This document shows, piece by piece, positions 1-8,063 of a DNA stretch of 64,000 bases. The stretch is taken from assembly GCF_014107495.1 (NCBI RefSeq), contig NZ_CP041969.1, forward strand, positions 1,178,001 through 1,242,000, given 5' to 3'. The notes beneath the pieces were generated by a model. It did no database searches, was not told the DNA's origin, and saw only the letters and a program-made list of their open reading frames with translations. Within the stretch, counting starts at the first letter, position 1. Each line of letters starts with the position of its first letter. Source of the DNA: Cohnella cholangitidis. Its GTDB lineage: Bacteria > Bacillota > Bacilli > Paenibacillales > Paenibacillaceae. The position numbers and the translations under genes were made by a program.

Positions 1-624
1 CACCCAACCGAAAGACCACGGGATGAGCTGTACGACTACCTCAAGAGCTACCCCGATCGTGGCGATCTGCCACAACAGCATCGTCATTACGGACATGTAG
101 CCGAATAGCGGAGACAGCTTGCCTTTGTTGCTTTTTTTCCACCGAGCATATTGGTACATGATCCCGTAACCGCTTAGCCAACTGCCGATGACGACAAGCG
201 CTAGGGCAACGTAGAAGTATGGGGATGCCTTCATCGGGGCGTAGAACGTGTAGAGTACGCTCGCTTTGCCGAGAAGAATGACGATGACCCCGATGATCGT
301 GCCGACGGACATGAGGAAAAATCCGAGCCAGCCCAATTTCTTCGTCCGCGGAAGGAGCTTTCCTCCCAACGTCTGGGAGATGCCGGAGTACAGGAATCCG
401 ACGATGAAGTAAGTCGTGAAGATAAGCGCCATCAGCACGCCATGCGCGGTGAGCAGCTCGTAATATCCGATATTGGCGGGTAAAGTGATCGTACCGCCTT
501 TAACCATCCCTTGCAGCATGCCTGCAATGCCTCCGAGCAACAGCGCTCCGAACGCGAACAGGATATGGGCAAGCACCAGTCGGCCGTCTTGGCGGTCGAA
601 CGGCTTAGTTTGAGTCGTAGTCAT
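1..624 (-). CDS. Cytochrome c oxidase subunit I, b(o/a)3 type (C-terminal part beyond window)
   Basis: Membrane heme-copper oxidase subunit that reduces oxygen at a heme/CuB site. The frame is open from an ATG at 624 to the window edge, so only the first 208 residues are visible. It starts MTTTQTKPFDRQDGRLVLAH, followed by several hydrophobic helices. The segment LLTAHGVLMALIF in helix II carries the histidine expected to ligate the low-spin heme. Short N-terminus and helix pattern resemble the ba3 family rather than aa3 oxidases. It is the last visible gene of a minus-strand operon behind subunits IIA and II, 13 bases after the subunit II stop. The family call is strong; the exact subtype is an inference. 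Confidence 0.88.
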   Translation of the reverse strand, partial: MTTTQTKPFDRQDGRLVLAHILFAFGALLLGGIAGMLQGMVKGGTITLPANIGYYELLTAHGVLMALIFTTYFIVGFLYSGISQTLGGKLLPRTKKLGWLGFFLMSVGTIIGVIVILLGKASVLYTFYAPMKASPYFYVALALVVIGSWLSGYGIMYQYARWKKSNKGKLSPLFGYMSVMTMLLWQIATIGVALEVVVQLIPWSFGWV

Positions 625-637
625 GGGATGCGGCCTC

Positions 638-1110
638 CTATTTCACCACGAGGGTGGTTTTCATCATTTCATGGGCAATCCCGCAATACTCGTTGCATAG
701 GATCAAATATTCGCCTGGCTTGGCGAACGTATGGGTTACCTGGCTGATTTCGCCCGGAGTAACCATGACGTTGACGTTCGTGCCCGGAATTTCGAAGCCG
801 TGAACGACATCCGACGAGGTGACTTTGAAGTGGACCGTGGCGCGGCCGGCACTTCCATCGGTTCCATCGGATCGTAGCCGAACGCGTACGCGACCATTAC
901 CGCTTCGTATTCGTTATCCCCGATCTTCTTTAATTCGGGCTTGTCGAACGGAGCCGTCTGGCTTACTTTCGTAGGGTCGATATGATGAACGTGTTCATTG
1001 GGCGGCGCGATCCCTTGCGAGAACGTCATGATTCCTAGCACGAGCAAGAATACGGCCAGCATGGACACCCCGATGCCGAGCCAGATTTTCTCCAGTCGAT
1101 GCATGTGCAT
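638..1110 (-). pseudogene. Cytochrome c oxidase subunit II (CuA), frameshifted
   Basis: The first part, from the ATG at 1110, reads MHMHRLEKIW, one membrane helix and DPMEPMEVP, then runs out of frame. From about 850 downward a second frame continues the protein as GRATVHFKVTSSDVVHGF and ends with the complete CuA site: His in VVHGF, then CNEYCGIAHEMM, which is C-x3-C-x3-H-x2-M. The stop is at 638-640. One missing base near 841-853 would join the halves into about 157 residues, a normal length for ba3-type subunit II. Either the gene is broken in this strain or the base call is wrong; the intact CuA site and intact neighbours favour a recent or technical event. Confidence 0.82.
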
Positions 1111-1129
1111 ATTGTGTCTTCCCCCTTAT

Positions 1130-1291
1130 CTAATCTCGTGCGATGAATAATAAGAAAATCCCAATCCAGACAAGCGCCAAAAAGGCTCCCAGCAGCAATA
1201 CCGATACGAAAGTTCCTTTGAGCGGCTGATCTTTCGAATCGGGTGCAGAGCTAGTTTCATTCGGCTTAGCTGCCGTTCGTTCATCACGCAT
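1130..1291 (-). CDS. Cytochrome c oxidase subunit IIA, 53 aa
   Basis: A short gene starting MRDERTAAKPNETSS, with one hydrophobic helix after LKGTFVSVLLLGAF and ending FLLFIARD. A clear ribosome site (AGGAGG) sits 8 bases before the ATG at 1291. Subunit IIA of ba3-type oxidases is a single-helix peptide that fills the place of the first helix of ordinary subunit II, and this size, helix position and gene order (IIA, II, I) match. It is the first gene of the visible oxidase operon. Recognition rests on the LKGTFVSVLLLGAF core and the context. Confidence 0.85.
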   Translation of the reverse strand: MRDERTAAKPNETSSAPDSKDQPLKGTFVSVLLLGAFLALVWIGIFLLFIARD

Positions 1292-1466
1292 TCCGGATTC
1301 CTCCTGATCTCAAGTTTGTTTTCATTGTAGAAATTTTCGACAACTTGCACTGTGATAATTGTCACGGGATTTCGACATCGATTGTGGACGATTTGTTACA
1401 TGGCTGTCGGGCGATCTGACGGCGGTACGGGGAAAAGTAGCGGAGCGGATGCTCCAGCGGCTGGCT

Positions 1467-1652
1467 CCAATAGCGTTATGCCATAATGCTATTGGACAAT
1501 AACGAGGGGGGTTGGGCGCAAATAAAGTGATGGCGTAACGCTATAAGACTAGACTCAACGCATTACCGGCGTTTGCTGCACAATAGCGTTATTCCATAAA
1601 GCTACCTCGCGTCTCAAGCTGCGTTCCGGAATGCTTAACGTTATGCCATCAT
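1467..1652. repeat. Degenerate palindromic intergenic repeats in a gene-free stretch (1292-1732)
   Basis: The 440 bases between the oxidase operon and the cupredoxin gene hold no convincing gene. A near-perfect palindrome built on CCAATAGCGTTATG and its complement lies at 1467-1495. Weaker copies of its core (TAGCGTTATnCCAT) follow near 1529-1547, 1581-1606 and 1633-1652. They look like copies of one short palindromic element at different stages of decay. No transposase is nearby. Function unknown. Confidence 0.55.
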
Positions 1653-1668
1653 CTTATTTGTCGCAGCG

Positions 1669-1704
1669 TAAAAACCCCCATCGCCGGGCGAGCCGACGAT
1701 GGGG
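1669..1704 (-). terminator. Rho-independent terminator of the cupredoxin gene
   Basis: On the minus strand CCCCATCG pairs with CGATGGGG across a 13-base loop and is followed by GTTTTT. It lies about 30 bases after the stop of the gene ending at 1733. Confidence 0.8.
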
Positions 1705-1732
1705 ATTGAGAGGTTATCTTCTTGCTTCAAGT

Positions 1733-2116
1733 TTATTCCACGATCAGCTTGCCGACCATATCGTTATGGCCTTTGCCGCAGAAAATGGAACAAATATATT
1801 TGAATTCTCCGGCTTTGTCGGCTACGAAAGTAACGGTAGCGTTCCCTTTGATTTCCTTATCGTAGCCTTCGATTTTGATGGCATGGTTACCTTGGCTGTT
1901 TTTGAGCGTAATGCTGACTTCCTCGCCCTTTTTCACTTTGATCTCTTCTTGGTCGAACTTAAAGTTCGTGGCATCGATCGTGATCGCTTTCGCCGCGCCG
2001 CCTCCAGCCGCTGCTGGAGATGAGCTTGCTTCCTCCTTGTTGTTCTTGCCTCCACATCCGGAAGCAATCAACATCGCTGCCAACAGCAGTCCGCTTAACG
2101 CCATCCATTTTTTCAT
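1733..2116 (-). CDS. Cupredoxin-domain lipoprotein with a CuA-type site
   Basis: Exported copper protein of 127 residues, probably an electron carrier or copper handler on the outside of the membrane. Residues 1-21 form a lipoprotein signal peptide (MKKWMALSGLLLAAMLIASGC) with the lipid-bearing cysteine at 21. A low-complexity Ser/Ala/Gly linker follows, then a cupredoxin fold. Copper ligands are visible: His in GNHAIKI and CSIFCGKGHNDM near the end, C-x3-C-x3-H-x2-M, the same pattern as CuA of oxidase subunit II. It is monocistronic, with its own terminator, and lies near the oxidase operon, which suggests a respiratory or assembly role. It could be a free-standing subunit-II-like protein; substrate not known. 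Confidence 0.85.
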   Translation of the reverse strand: MKKWMALSGLLLAAMLIASGCGGKNNKEEASSSPAAAGGGAAKAITIDATNFKFDQEEIKVKKGEEVSITLKNSQGNHAIKIEGYDKEIKGNATVTFVADKAGEFKYICSIFCGKGHNDMVGKLIVE

Positions 2117-2331
2117 CTGACCTAACTCCCTCCATCGATATCGTCTTGTTCAGACTCATCATAAAGCCGGGAGGGGTTACCAACTGTGATATGCCTCACA
2201 CCGTAACAATATTGACACATCTTGACAAGCTTGGAGAATTATCAAAAAACCCTCTCTTCCGAACCCGTTTAGGAACGAAAAAGAAGGCTTACGCCGATGT
2301 TTCAGCGACAAAAAAGATGCGTCCTGCTGCT

Positions 2332-2556
2332 TTAAATCTTTAGCTCCCCGAGCTTAATAAGCTCGACAACCGCTTGAGAACGACCTTTGACATTCAGCTT
2401 TTGCATCACGTTCGAGATGTGGTTGCGGACCGTTTTCTCGCTGATAAACAAGTGCTGCGCAATGTCGCGGGTCGTCTTATCTTGCACTAACAGCTCAAAG
2501 ACTTCGCGTTCCCGATTGGTGAGTAGGAATTTGCTTTTATGGTCGCTGCCCTTCAA
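2332..2556 (-). CDS. gerE: Spore transcription regulator GerE (LuxR-type HTH)
   Basis: DNA-binding regulator of late mother-cell genes in sporulation, acting after sigma-K. At 74 residues it has the same length as Bacillus GerE and consists only of the helix-turn-helix, with the family hallmarks LTNREREVFELL, KTTRDIAQHLFIS and EKTVRNHISNVMQKL. The start is TTG at 2556, 6 bases behind GGAGGGGTGA. A well-formed sigma-K promoter lies upstream. In Bacillus GerE activates coat and crust genes such as the cge cluster, which fits the CgeB-like and CotSA-like genes in this window; that link is an inference here. Confidence 0.95.
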   Translation of the reverse strand: MKGSDHKSKFLLTNREREVFELLVQDKTTRDIAQHLFISEKTVRNHISNVMQKLNVKGRSQAVVELIKLGELKI

Positions 2557-2619
2557 CGTTTGTCACCCCTCCTTGCCCGGGAATGTTGTGATTACAAGGT
2601 ATAGGGATACAGTCAACTT

Positions 2620-2648
2620 TATCATATGAAAGGGTTTTTCTTGTGGTG
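2620..2648 (-). promoter_or_regulatory. Candidate sigma-K promoter of gerE
   Basis: On the minus strand CACC is followed after 16 bases by CATATGATA, a full match to the sigma-K -10 pattern CATAnnnTA with AC in the -35 position. It lies about 65 bases before the TTG start. Bacillus gerE is also transcribed by sigma-K. Confidence 0.7.
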
Positions 2649-2677
2649 CGGAGGTCTGACAAAATGGGCGCAAAAAG

Positions 2678-2720
2678 AAAAGCCTAAGCTCAAAGATCCC
2701 TCTTTTGAACTCGGCTTTTT
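2678..2720 (-). terminator. Terminator after the YhcN-like gene
   Basis: On the minus strand AAAGCCGAGTTCAAA pairs with TTTGAGCTTAGGCTTT, followed by a run of T. It lies about 45 bases after the stop at 2766 and would also work in the other direction. Confidence 0.75.
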
Positions 2721-2765
2721 ATGGTTAAAGCTTATAGCATGGAGAACTATGGAGAACTACGAAAT

Positions 2766-3386
2766 TTATCGGTTTCTTGTACCCGAAGGAGCCGGGAAAA
2801 CACGTTCGACAAGGGCGTTAAACTCGGCTAGGAAGCCCTGAATCGGATGCCCCGCCCTCACGTCGTTGGCGTAGCCTTTCATCCGGCCCGTGAAGTCGGG
2901 GTTTGCGGATACGTATACGTTCTCCACCGATGGCGACAGCGTCTTGACTTGATCGGCGATTTTATCCTTCACCGCGTCCGTCACCGACGCCGAAGTATTT
3001 CCCTTATTTGCTCTGTTGTCCTCTGTAACGGCAACGTAGGCGTTATGATCTGTCATCATGACGTAAGCGGAATCGATGCCCGGCATCGCGGCGATTTTGT
3101 TCGCGATTTTATCGCTCGTCTCGATTCGGGAATTCCCGTGCATACCGATTACGTTGTTATTTTCTCTTCTTATTCCGTACATCCGGTTTTGCTCATTGTC
3201 TTGATCGTTGGCAAACCGCATGCGGGTCATTCCGTTTCCGGTCAAGCCGTTGCCGTAAACGTTGTTATTTCGAACGGCGTTCGGACGGATATTTTTATTC
3301 CCAAGATCCCCCGTCTTCTGCATGCATCCCGACAAGGCAATTGCGGAAGATAATAAGACGGCAGTCATCAATATTCCTTTACGCAC
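2766..3386 (-). CDS. YhcN/YlaJ-family sporulation lipoprotein
   Basis: Predicted lipoprotein of the forespore or spore inner membrane, 206 residues. The signal peptide ends in LSGC (cysteine 21). A glycine/asparagine-rich segment follows (residues 30-80), then the conserved YhcN/YlaJ domain with KIANKIAAMPGIDSAYVMMT and VTDAVKDKIADQVKTLSPSV. The start is GTG at 3386 behind AGGGGGG. In Bacillus such proteins are made in the forespore and affect germination or outgrowth. It is monocistronic. The family is clear; a precise role is not. Confidence 0.85.
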   Translation of the reverse strand: MRKGILMTAVLLSSAIALSGCMQKTGDLGNKNIRPNAVRNNNVYGNGLTGNGMTRMRFANDQDNEQNRMYGIRRENNNVIGMHGNSRIETSDKIANKIAAMPGIDSAYVMMTDHNAYVAVTEDNRANKGNTSASVTDAVKDKIADQVKTLSPSVENVYVSANPDFTGRMKGYANDVRAGHPIQGFLAEFNALVERVFPAPSGTRNR

Positions 3387-3490
3387 GATAGAAAATGCCC
3401 CCCTTTATGGTAAATGCTCAGCGTTATCCGACAAGGCATAGGATTCGCTTTGAAACGTTGATTTATGCCAATAATATAGGCATACCGCTG

Positions 3491-3519
3491 TTGACTTTTT
3501 GGTTCGCCGGCATTAACAT
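3491..3519 (+). promoter_or_regulatory. Candidate sigma-A promoter of fabH
   Basis: TTGACT (3491-3496) and TAACAT (3514-3519) are spaced by 17 bases. The start point would fall at about 3526, inside the FapR operator. Confidence 0.5.
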
Positions 3520-3525
3520 GAAGAT

Positions 3526-3544
3526 ATTAATACCTGGTACTAAT
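3526..3544 (+). promoter_or_regulatory. FapR operator
   Basis: ATTAATACCTGGTACTAAT is a nearly perfect inverted repeat and matches the known FapR site (TTAGTACCTRGTCTTAA type). FapR represses fatty-acid and phospholipid genes of Gram-positive bacteria and is released by malonyl-CoA. The site overlaps the expected transcription start of fabH. Confidence 0.85.
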
Positions 3545-3581
3545 ACTATGTACTATATCACCTGAAACGGGGGGATCCCAT

Positions 3582-4556
3582 ATGGCTCAACAGTCCGCAT
3601 CAGCCGCTTTTCATTCCAAAGCGCATATTACGGCCATCGGCAGTTACGTACCCGAGAAACCGATCACGAATTCGGATTTGGAGAAACTGGTGGATACCGA
3701 TCACGATTGGATCGTCAGAAGGACCGGCATCGAATTACGCCATCAAGCAGCTCCCGACCAGAAGACAAGCCATCTGGCCATCGCCGCCGTAAACGATCTG
3801 TTGCGTAAATTTCCCGCCGTTGGCGTTAACGGCATCGATGCTATAATCGTCGCTACGACGACTCCGGATATGCCGTTTCCGTCCGTGGCCTCGCAAGTGC
3901 AGGAGGCGCTCGGAGCCGCTAGATGCCTTGCTTTCGACGTTAGCGCGGCATGCGCCGGATTCATATCGGCTCTTCAGATCGCTAACGGATTAATCCTGTC
4001 GGGTGCGTACCGGAAAGTACTCGTTATCGGGGCGGAAACGTTGACGGGAATTACCGATTACACCGACCGATCGACGTGCATCCTATTCGGCGACGGAGCA
4101 GGCGCGGTGCTTGTCGAAGCGAAGGAACAAGGGGCTTTCTTGTCTTCTAACGCGGATACGGACGGATCGGGAGGCATGCAGGTTTACTGCAATGCCGACG
4201 ACAAGATCGTCCAAAACGGAAGAGAGGTATACAAATGGGCGTTGTCCACCGTACCTGACGGGGTTCGCGATCTCCTGCTCAAGGCCGGATTAACGCTTGA
4301 GGATTTGGATTGGTTTATTCCGCATAGCGCTAATCTTAGAATGATCGAGGCGATATGCGAACGGTTGGAGCTGGCTCCCGAGAAAGCCTTGCAAAGCGTC
4401 GTGCGCAACGGGAATACATCCGCGGCGTCGATCCCTTTGGCTCTGGATGCCGCATACGTGGAAGGCAAGCTTCGTTCCGGTCAATTGCTGGCGTTGTACG
4501 GCTTCGGCTCCGGGCTCACCCAATCGGGACTGCTCGTCCGCTGGACGATAGATTAA
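3582..4556 (+). CDS. fabH: 3-oxoacyl-[ACP] synthase III (KAS III)
   Basis: Condenses an acyl-CoA starter with malonyl-ACP, the first step of fatty-acid elongation. The 324-residue protein has the full catalytic triad: Cys124 in SAACAGF, His248 in IPHSANLRM and Asn278 in NGNTSAAS. The start is ATG at 3582 behind GGGGGG. The gene stands alone between a FapR operator and a terminator, so it is tied to lipid control rather than to sporulation. A glycan-specific role (making an acyl group for sugar N-acylation) is possible because of the neighbours but is not shown. It may be a second FabH copy of the genome. Confidence 0.92.
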   Translation: MAQQSASAAFHSKAHITAIGSYVPEKPITNSDLEKLVDTDHDWIVRRTGIELRHQAAPDQKTSHLAIAAVNDLLRKFPAVGVNGIDAIIVATTTPDMPFPSVASQVQEALGAARCLAFDVSAACAGFISALQIANGLILSGAYRKVLVIGAETLTGITDYTDRSTCILFGDGAGAVLVEAKEQGAFLSSNADTDGSGGMQVYCNADDKIVQNGREVYKWALSTVPDGVRDLLLKAGLTLEDLDWFIPHSANLRMIEAICERLELAPEKALQSVVRNGNTSAASIPLALDAAYVEGKLRSGQLLALYGFGSGLTQSGLLVRWTID

Positions 4557-4560
4557 CTAT

Positions 4561-4590
4561 AAAACCCGATCTTTATGATCGGGTTCTTGA
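4561..4590 (+). terminator. Terminator of fabH
   Basis: AACCCGATC pairs with GATCGGGTT across TTTAT, 8 bases after the fabH stop, followed by a T-rich tail. Confidence 0.75.
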
Positions 4591-4672
4591 TTGTAAGGTT
4601 GCGCGCCATTACCGTCTGACTTGCCGCGGATTTCTCCAGTGGGAAACCGGATGTACATCCCTATGATTGATT

Positions 4673-5851
4673 CTAATTCCTTAAAGCGATTCCTATGTTC
4701 GCTTTAACTTCCGCTAGCCGATTCAGCGATTGTTCCAAACTGTCGCCTTTCACGATAATCTGCCCGATCCGGTCCGTCCCCACCCTGAATTTACGAATCG
4801 TATCGCCTATATCGTAATCGAACGAAACCTGAATAATATCATCGTGAGCTCCGTTGCCGTTCTCAAGTCGAACGATTTCGCCGTCCTCGTCTGCGATAAG
4901 GAGCTCGCAGGCGCATGGCTGCGCGGAATGCGTAGGAAACGCGGGATTCATACGAAGCGCGGAGCGAATGATCTGCTCATAATAATCGAATCCGTAGAAG
5001 GTCGACACAAGCTCGGGCAAACATGTCGCGCCGGCTCTTCCGCCGATTTCAAGAACGTATACCTTCCCGTCTTTCAGAATAAAATCGGCATTGATCGCGC
5101 AATTGTTTAAGCGTAACGCGCGAATGCTATTTTCCAACTGCACCCGTATGTCCTCTACGACGTTATCCGGCAACTCATACGGCACGTAATGGCCGATAGG
5201 CACCCCGGTATCCCCGTAAAACATAAGATCGCCGTGAGGCATAATAAATTGAAGGCGATTATCGTTTACAAACCCCTGCGCGCCGAACTCCGTTCCTTCC
5301 ACGAACTCCTCGATGACAAAAAAATCGAGCTTCGTCGCCTTCATCACGTACTCGTAGGCGTACTCCACTTGCGCCGCGCTCGCGACTTTCGCGATCCCTT
5401 TGCTCGCCCCGTTGTCTACCGATTTGAAGATAAGAGGCGCCGTCAATGCTTCGAAAGCTTGATACGCCTCTTCTATCGTTTTCGCTTTTATAAACTTCGC
5501 CGTTCTTACGCCGTGTTCCATAAATGCCTGTTTCATTTCCCATTTATTCGAGGAAAGCTTGGCGGAATCATAACTGATTCCGCTAAGCCGAAGCGTGTCC
5601 GCTACTTTGCCGATCGACTTCACGGCCACGTCGGTTCCCGTAGTACAAATTCCTTCAATCCGTTCCAGCTTGGCGATTTCCACTACCTTATCTACGTTCG
5701 TCGTATCCTCGTAGTAGACTTTGTCGGCAAGCGCGAAACCCGGGTATTTCCCGTAACGGCTCAGAACGATAAGGGTTAAACCCATCTCTTTCGCTGTCTT
5801 GATCAACGGCAACTGAGAAATTCCCGCGCCTAGCACCATAAGCTTTCTCAT
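4673..5851 (-). CDS. ATP-grasp ligase
   Basis: Joins a carboxylic acid to an amine or thiol using ATP; substrate unknown. The N-terminal part (residues 1-100) is a Rossmann-like domain (MRKLMVLGAGISQLPLIKTA), then comes the ATP-grasp domain with LIFKSVDNGASKGI, FVIEEFVEGTEFGAQG and the metal-binding end INADFILKDGKVYVLEIGGR. Its ATG overlaps the stop of the aminotransferase by 4 bases, so the two are surely co-translated. That coupling suggests it attaches an amino acid or similar acid to the amino sugar made by the aminotransferase. PurK- or PylC-like relatives are other options, but no purine genes are near. Confidence 0.8.
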   Translation of the reverse strand: MRKLMVLGAGISQLPLIKTAKEMGLTLIVLSRYGKYPGFALADKVYYEDTTNVDKVVEIAKLERIEGICTTGTDVAVKSIGKVADTLRLSGISYDSAKLSSNKWEMKQAFMEHGVRTAKFIKAKTIEEAYQAFEALTAPLIFKSVDNGASKGIAKVASAAQVEYAYEYVMKATKLDFFVIEEFVEGTEFGAQGFVNDNRLQFIMPHGDLMFYGDTGVPIGHYVPYELPDNVVEDIRVQLENSIRALRLNNCAINADFILKDGKVYVLEIGGRAGATCLPELVSTFYGFDYYEQIIRSALRMNPAFPTHSAQPCACELLIADEDGEIVRLENGNGAHDDIIQVSFDYDIGDTIRKFRVGTDRIGQIIVKGDSLEQSLNRLAEVKANIGIALRN

Positions 5852-6981
5852 GGCTGAAACTCTCTAATACGGTTAATGATCCGTTCGAGGTCTTCATCCG
5901 TTATATTCGGGTGAATAGGCAACGTGAGAATCCTTTTCCAAATTTCCGCCGAGACCGGAACGACCGCCTTCAGATGGATATAGCTCGGATGAAGATGACA
6001 TGGATAATAATGCACGCCGGAGGCGATGTTGTGTTCTTGCAAGTGAGAGATCATCCGATCCCTCAAGCCTTCTTCCCTGAATTTAACTTGGTAGAGATGC
6101 CATGAGCTTTGAGAGAAAGCTTGTTCCCGCGGAAGCTCAAGCCATTCCAAGTCATTCAATTCCGCCGAGTATCGTTCGGCAATCTCCCGGCGCCTTCCGT
6201 TAAGCTGATCCAACTTTTTCAACTGAACGATGCCGATCGCCGCCTGCAAATCGTTCATATGGTATTTGTACCCGACTTGATCGACGAAATATTGCCAAGC
6301 GTATACCTTCTCGTGAGACGAGCGCATCCACGTATCGCGGGAAATGCCGACCCATCTTTTCTCGCGCAGCCTTCGATTCATCCACTCCGCATTGCACGTA
6401 ATGGCACCGCCTTCGCCGCTGGTCAAGTTTTTGACCGCGTGAAAGCTGAAGCAGGTCATATCGCTGATCGACCCGATCCGTTTGCCTTTGTATTCCGCGC
6501 CGCAAGCATGCGCGGCGTCTTCTACCACCTTGATTCCTCTCGATTGCGCAAGCTCGCGGATAGCATCCATATCGCAAGGATGACCGCCCAAATGAACGAC
6601 GATGATTGCCTTTGTTTTATCCGTAATTTTCCGTTCGACGTCCGCGGCCGAAAGATTCATCGAATCCTTCTCGATATCGGCAAAAACCGGGGTAGCGCCT
6701 ACGTAACTTACGGCGTGAACGGTAGAGATAAAGGTAATGGAAGGTACGATAACCTCGTCGCCCGGTCCGATCCCCAGTATTTCCATTGCCAGATGCAAGG
6801 CGGCCGTACCGGAATTAAGCGCAACCGCGAATCGGCTGCCGGCAAAGTCGGCAAAGCTTTTTTCGAACTGCTCCGTCTTAGGTCCGAGACCAAGCCATCC
6901 GGAACGCAACACTTCCGTCACCGCATCGATTTCCTCTTGACCGATGCTCGGTTGCAAAACAGGAATCAGTTTATGCCCCAA
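5848..6981 (-). CDS. DegT/DnrJ/EryC1/StrS sugar aminotransferase
   Basis: PLP-dependent enzyme that puts an amino group on a keto-sugar nucleotide. It has 377 residues with the PLP lysine at 184 in FSFHAVKNLTSGEGG, the aspartate in VVEDAAHACGAEY, and the N-terminal SGTAALHLA loop. The start is TTG at 6981, 6 bases behind GGAAGGGGAC. It is co-translated with the ATP-grasp gene. In anthrose and similar spore sugars a DegT enzyme makes the 4-amino-4,6-dideoxyhexose; the same role is plausible here. Confidence 0.92.
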   Translation of the reverse strand: MGHKLIPVLQPSIGQEEIDAVTEVLRSGWLGLGPKTEQFEKSFADFAGSRFAVALNSGTAALHLAMEILGIGPGDEVIVPSITFISTVHAVSYVGATPVFADIEKDSMNLSAADVERKITDKTKAIIVVHLGGHPCDMDAIRELAQSRGIKVVEDAAHACGAEYKGKRIGSISDMTCFSFHAVKNLTSGEGGAITCNAEWMNRRLREKRWVGISRDTWMRSSHEKVYAWQYFVDQVGYKYHMNDLQAAIGIVQLKKLDQLNGRRREIAERYSAELNDLEWLELPREQAFSQSSWHLYQVKFREEGLRDRMISHLQEHNIASGVHYYPCHLHPSYIHLKAVVPVSAEIWKRILTLPIHPNITDEDLERIINRIREFQP

Positions 6982-7016
6982 AAGAATGTCCCCTTCCTAA
7001 ATCCCATTCCATCTGA

Positions 7017-8042
7017 TCAAACATCGAATATTTGATTGCGCCAGTTCTCGGCGCAGGTTTCCACGGAAAAATGTTCTTTAGCCGCCGTTTCCGCGCGATC
7101 CTTTATTTTCTCCCGCAGATCCGGCTTCTCGATCAATTCGGCCATCGCTTCATACCAATCGTCCCGCGTCCCGGACGCTAGCATTCCGTTCTCTCCGTCC
7201 TCGACCCAATCCTCGTAAGCCTTCGATTTGGAGTAGATGCCCGGTATGCGGCATGCTGCGTATTCCCGAAACTTATTGTTCGTTTTGCAATCGTGCAGCA
7301 AAGTGTTCTCTAGCGGCGCCAAGCCGATATCCCATTTGAGGCGGTATAGGGATTTCAGGAAATTGCGATAATCCGAATCATGATGGTTATAGAACACTTG
7401 AGGTTTGCCCACCAGTCCATCGGGAATATAGCCGAAAAACTCGATTCTGATTTTCTCGCCATAGGTTCTAAGAATTCCCCGAAGCGCATCTATAACAGGA
7501 TCGAAGGCCGCAAGTTTTTTCCCGCCTTCGTATCCGATAACGATTTTGTCCTCATGCTTGTTGCTCTTCTCCAACCCGGAAAAGATAGAAAAATCGACGC
7601 TGCCCGCGAAGCATACGATTTTGTTGGGATTGAAATGCGTCTCCAGATGCCTGGCGAAAAATTTCGAAGCGACTTTGACGATATGCGTGTTTTTCAGAAA
7701 TTTGACGTAGTTCGCTCTTTTGTTCGGGTCGTGATAGTAATTTCCCATTTCGCTCGCGGGAGACATCGCCATAAAATGGTCATCGATAACGTAAACCGTT
7801 TTTTTCCCCATCTCGCGGGCCAGCTCCAAAAGTTTATAAGCCTCGTTGCTGACCGTACGGAAAAAGATAACGATATCGGCCGCGGCAAGCCTCGACAATT
7901 GAACTTCATCGTCCGATCGAATGCTAAAGCTGCATACGCCATGCTTTTCCAGATGCCGAAGAGGCTGCTCTAATCCGATCTTATAGGATGCTATTCTTTC
8001 GGAGCCGATGATGAGTACGTTGATATCTCCTCTTCTACCCAT
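7017..8042 (-). CDS. GT-B-fold glycosyltransferase
   Basis: Probable cytoplasmic glycosyltransferase. The C-terminal half has GT-B features: IVIGYEGGKK, then DIGLAPLENTLLHDCKTNNKFREYAACRIPGIYS, and a C-terminal cap ending HFSVETCAENWRNQIF. The N-terminal half is a Rossmann-like domain with KTVYVIDDHFM. ATG at 8042 is chosen over a GTG at 8054 because the latter overlaps GGAGGGTGA. It is a close paralogue of the next gene upstream (8064-9281), sharing the KTNNKFREY block, but lacks that protein's tagged N-terminus. Donor and acceptor unknown. Confidence 0.8.
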   Translation of the reverse strand: MGRRGDINVLIIGSERIASYKIGLEQPLRHLEKHGVCSFSIRSDDEVQLSRLAAADIVIFFRTVSNEAYKLLELAREMGKKTVYVIDDHFMAMSPASEMGNYYHDPNKRANYVKFLKNTHIVKVASKFFARHLETHFNPNKIVCFAGSVDFSIFSGLEKSNKHEDKIVIGYEGGKKLAAFDPVIDALRGILRTYGEKIRIEFFGYIPDGLVGKPQVFYNHHDSDYRNFLKSLYRLKWDIGLAPLENTLLHDCKTNNKFREYAACRIPGIYSKSKAYEDWVEDGENGMLASGTRDDWYEAMAELIEKPDLREKIKDRAETAAKEHFSVETCAENWRNQIFDV

Positions 8043-8063
8043 TTCCGCGCTCACCCTCCAGCC

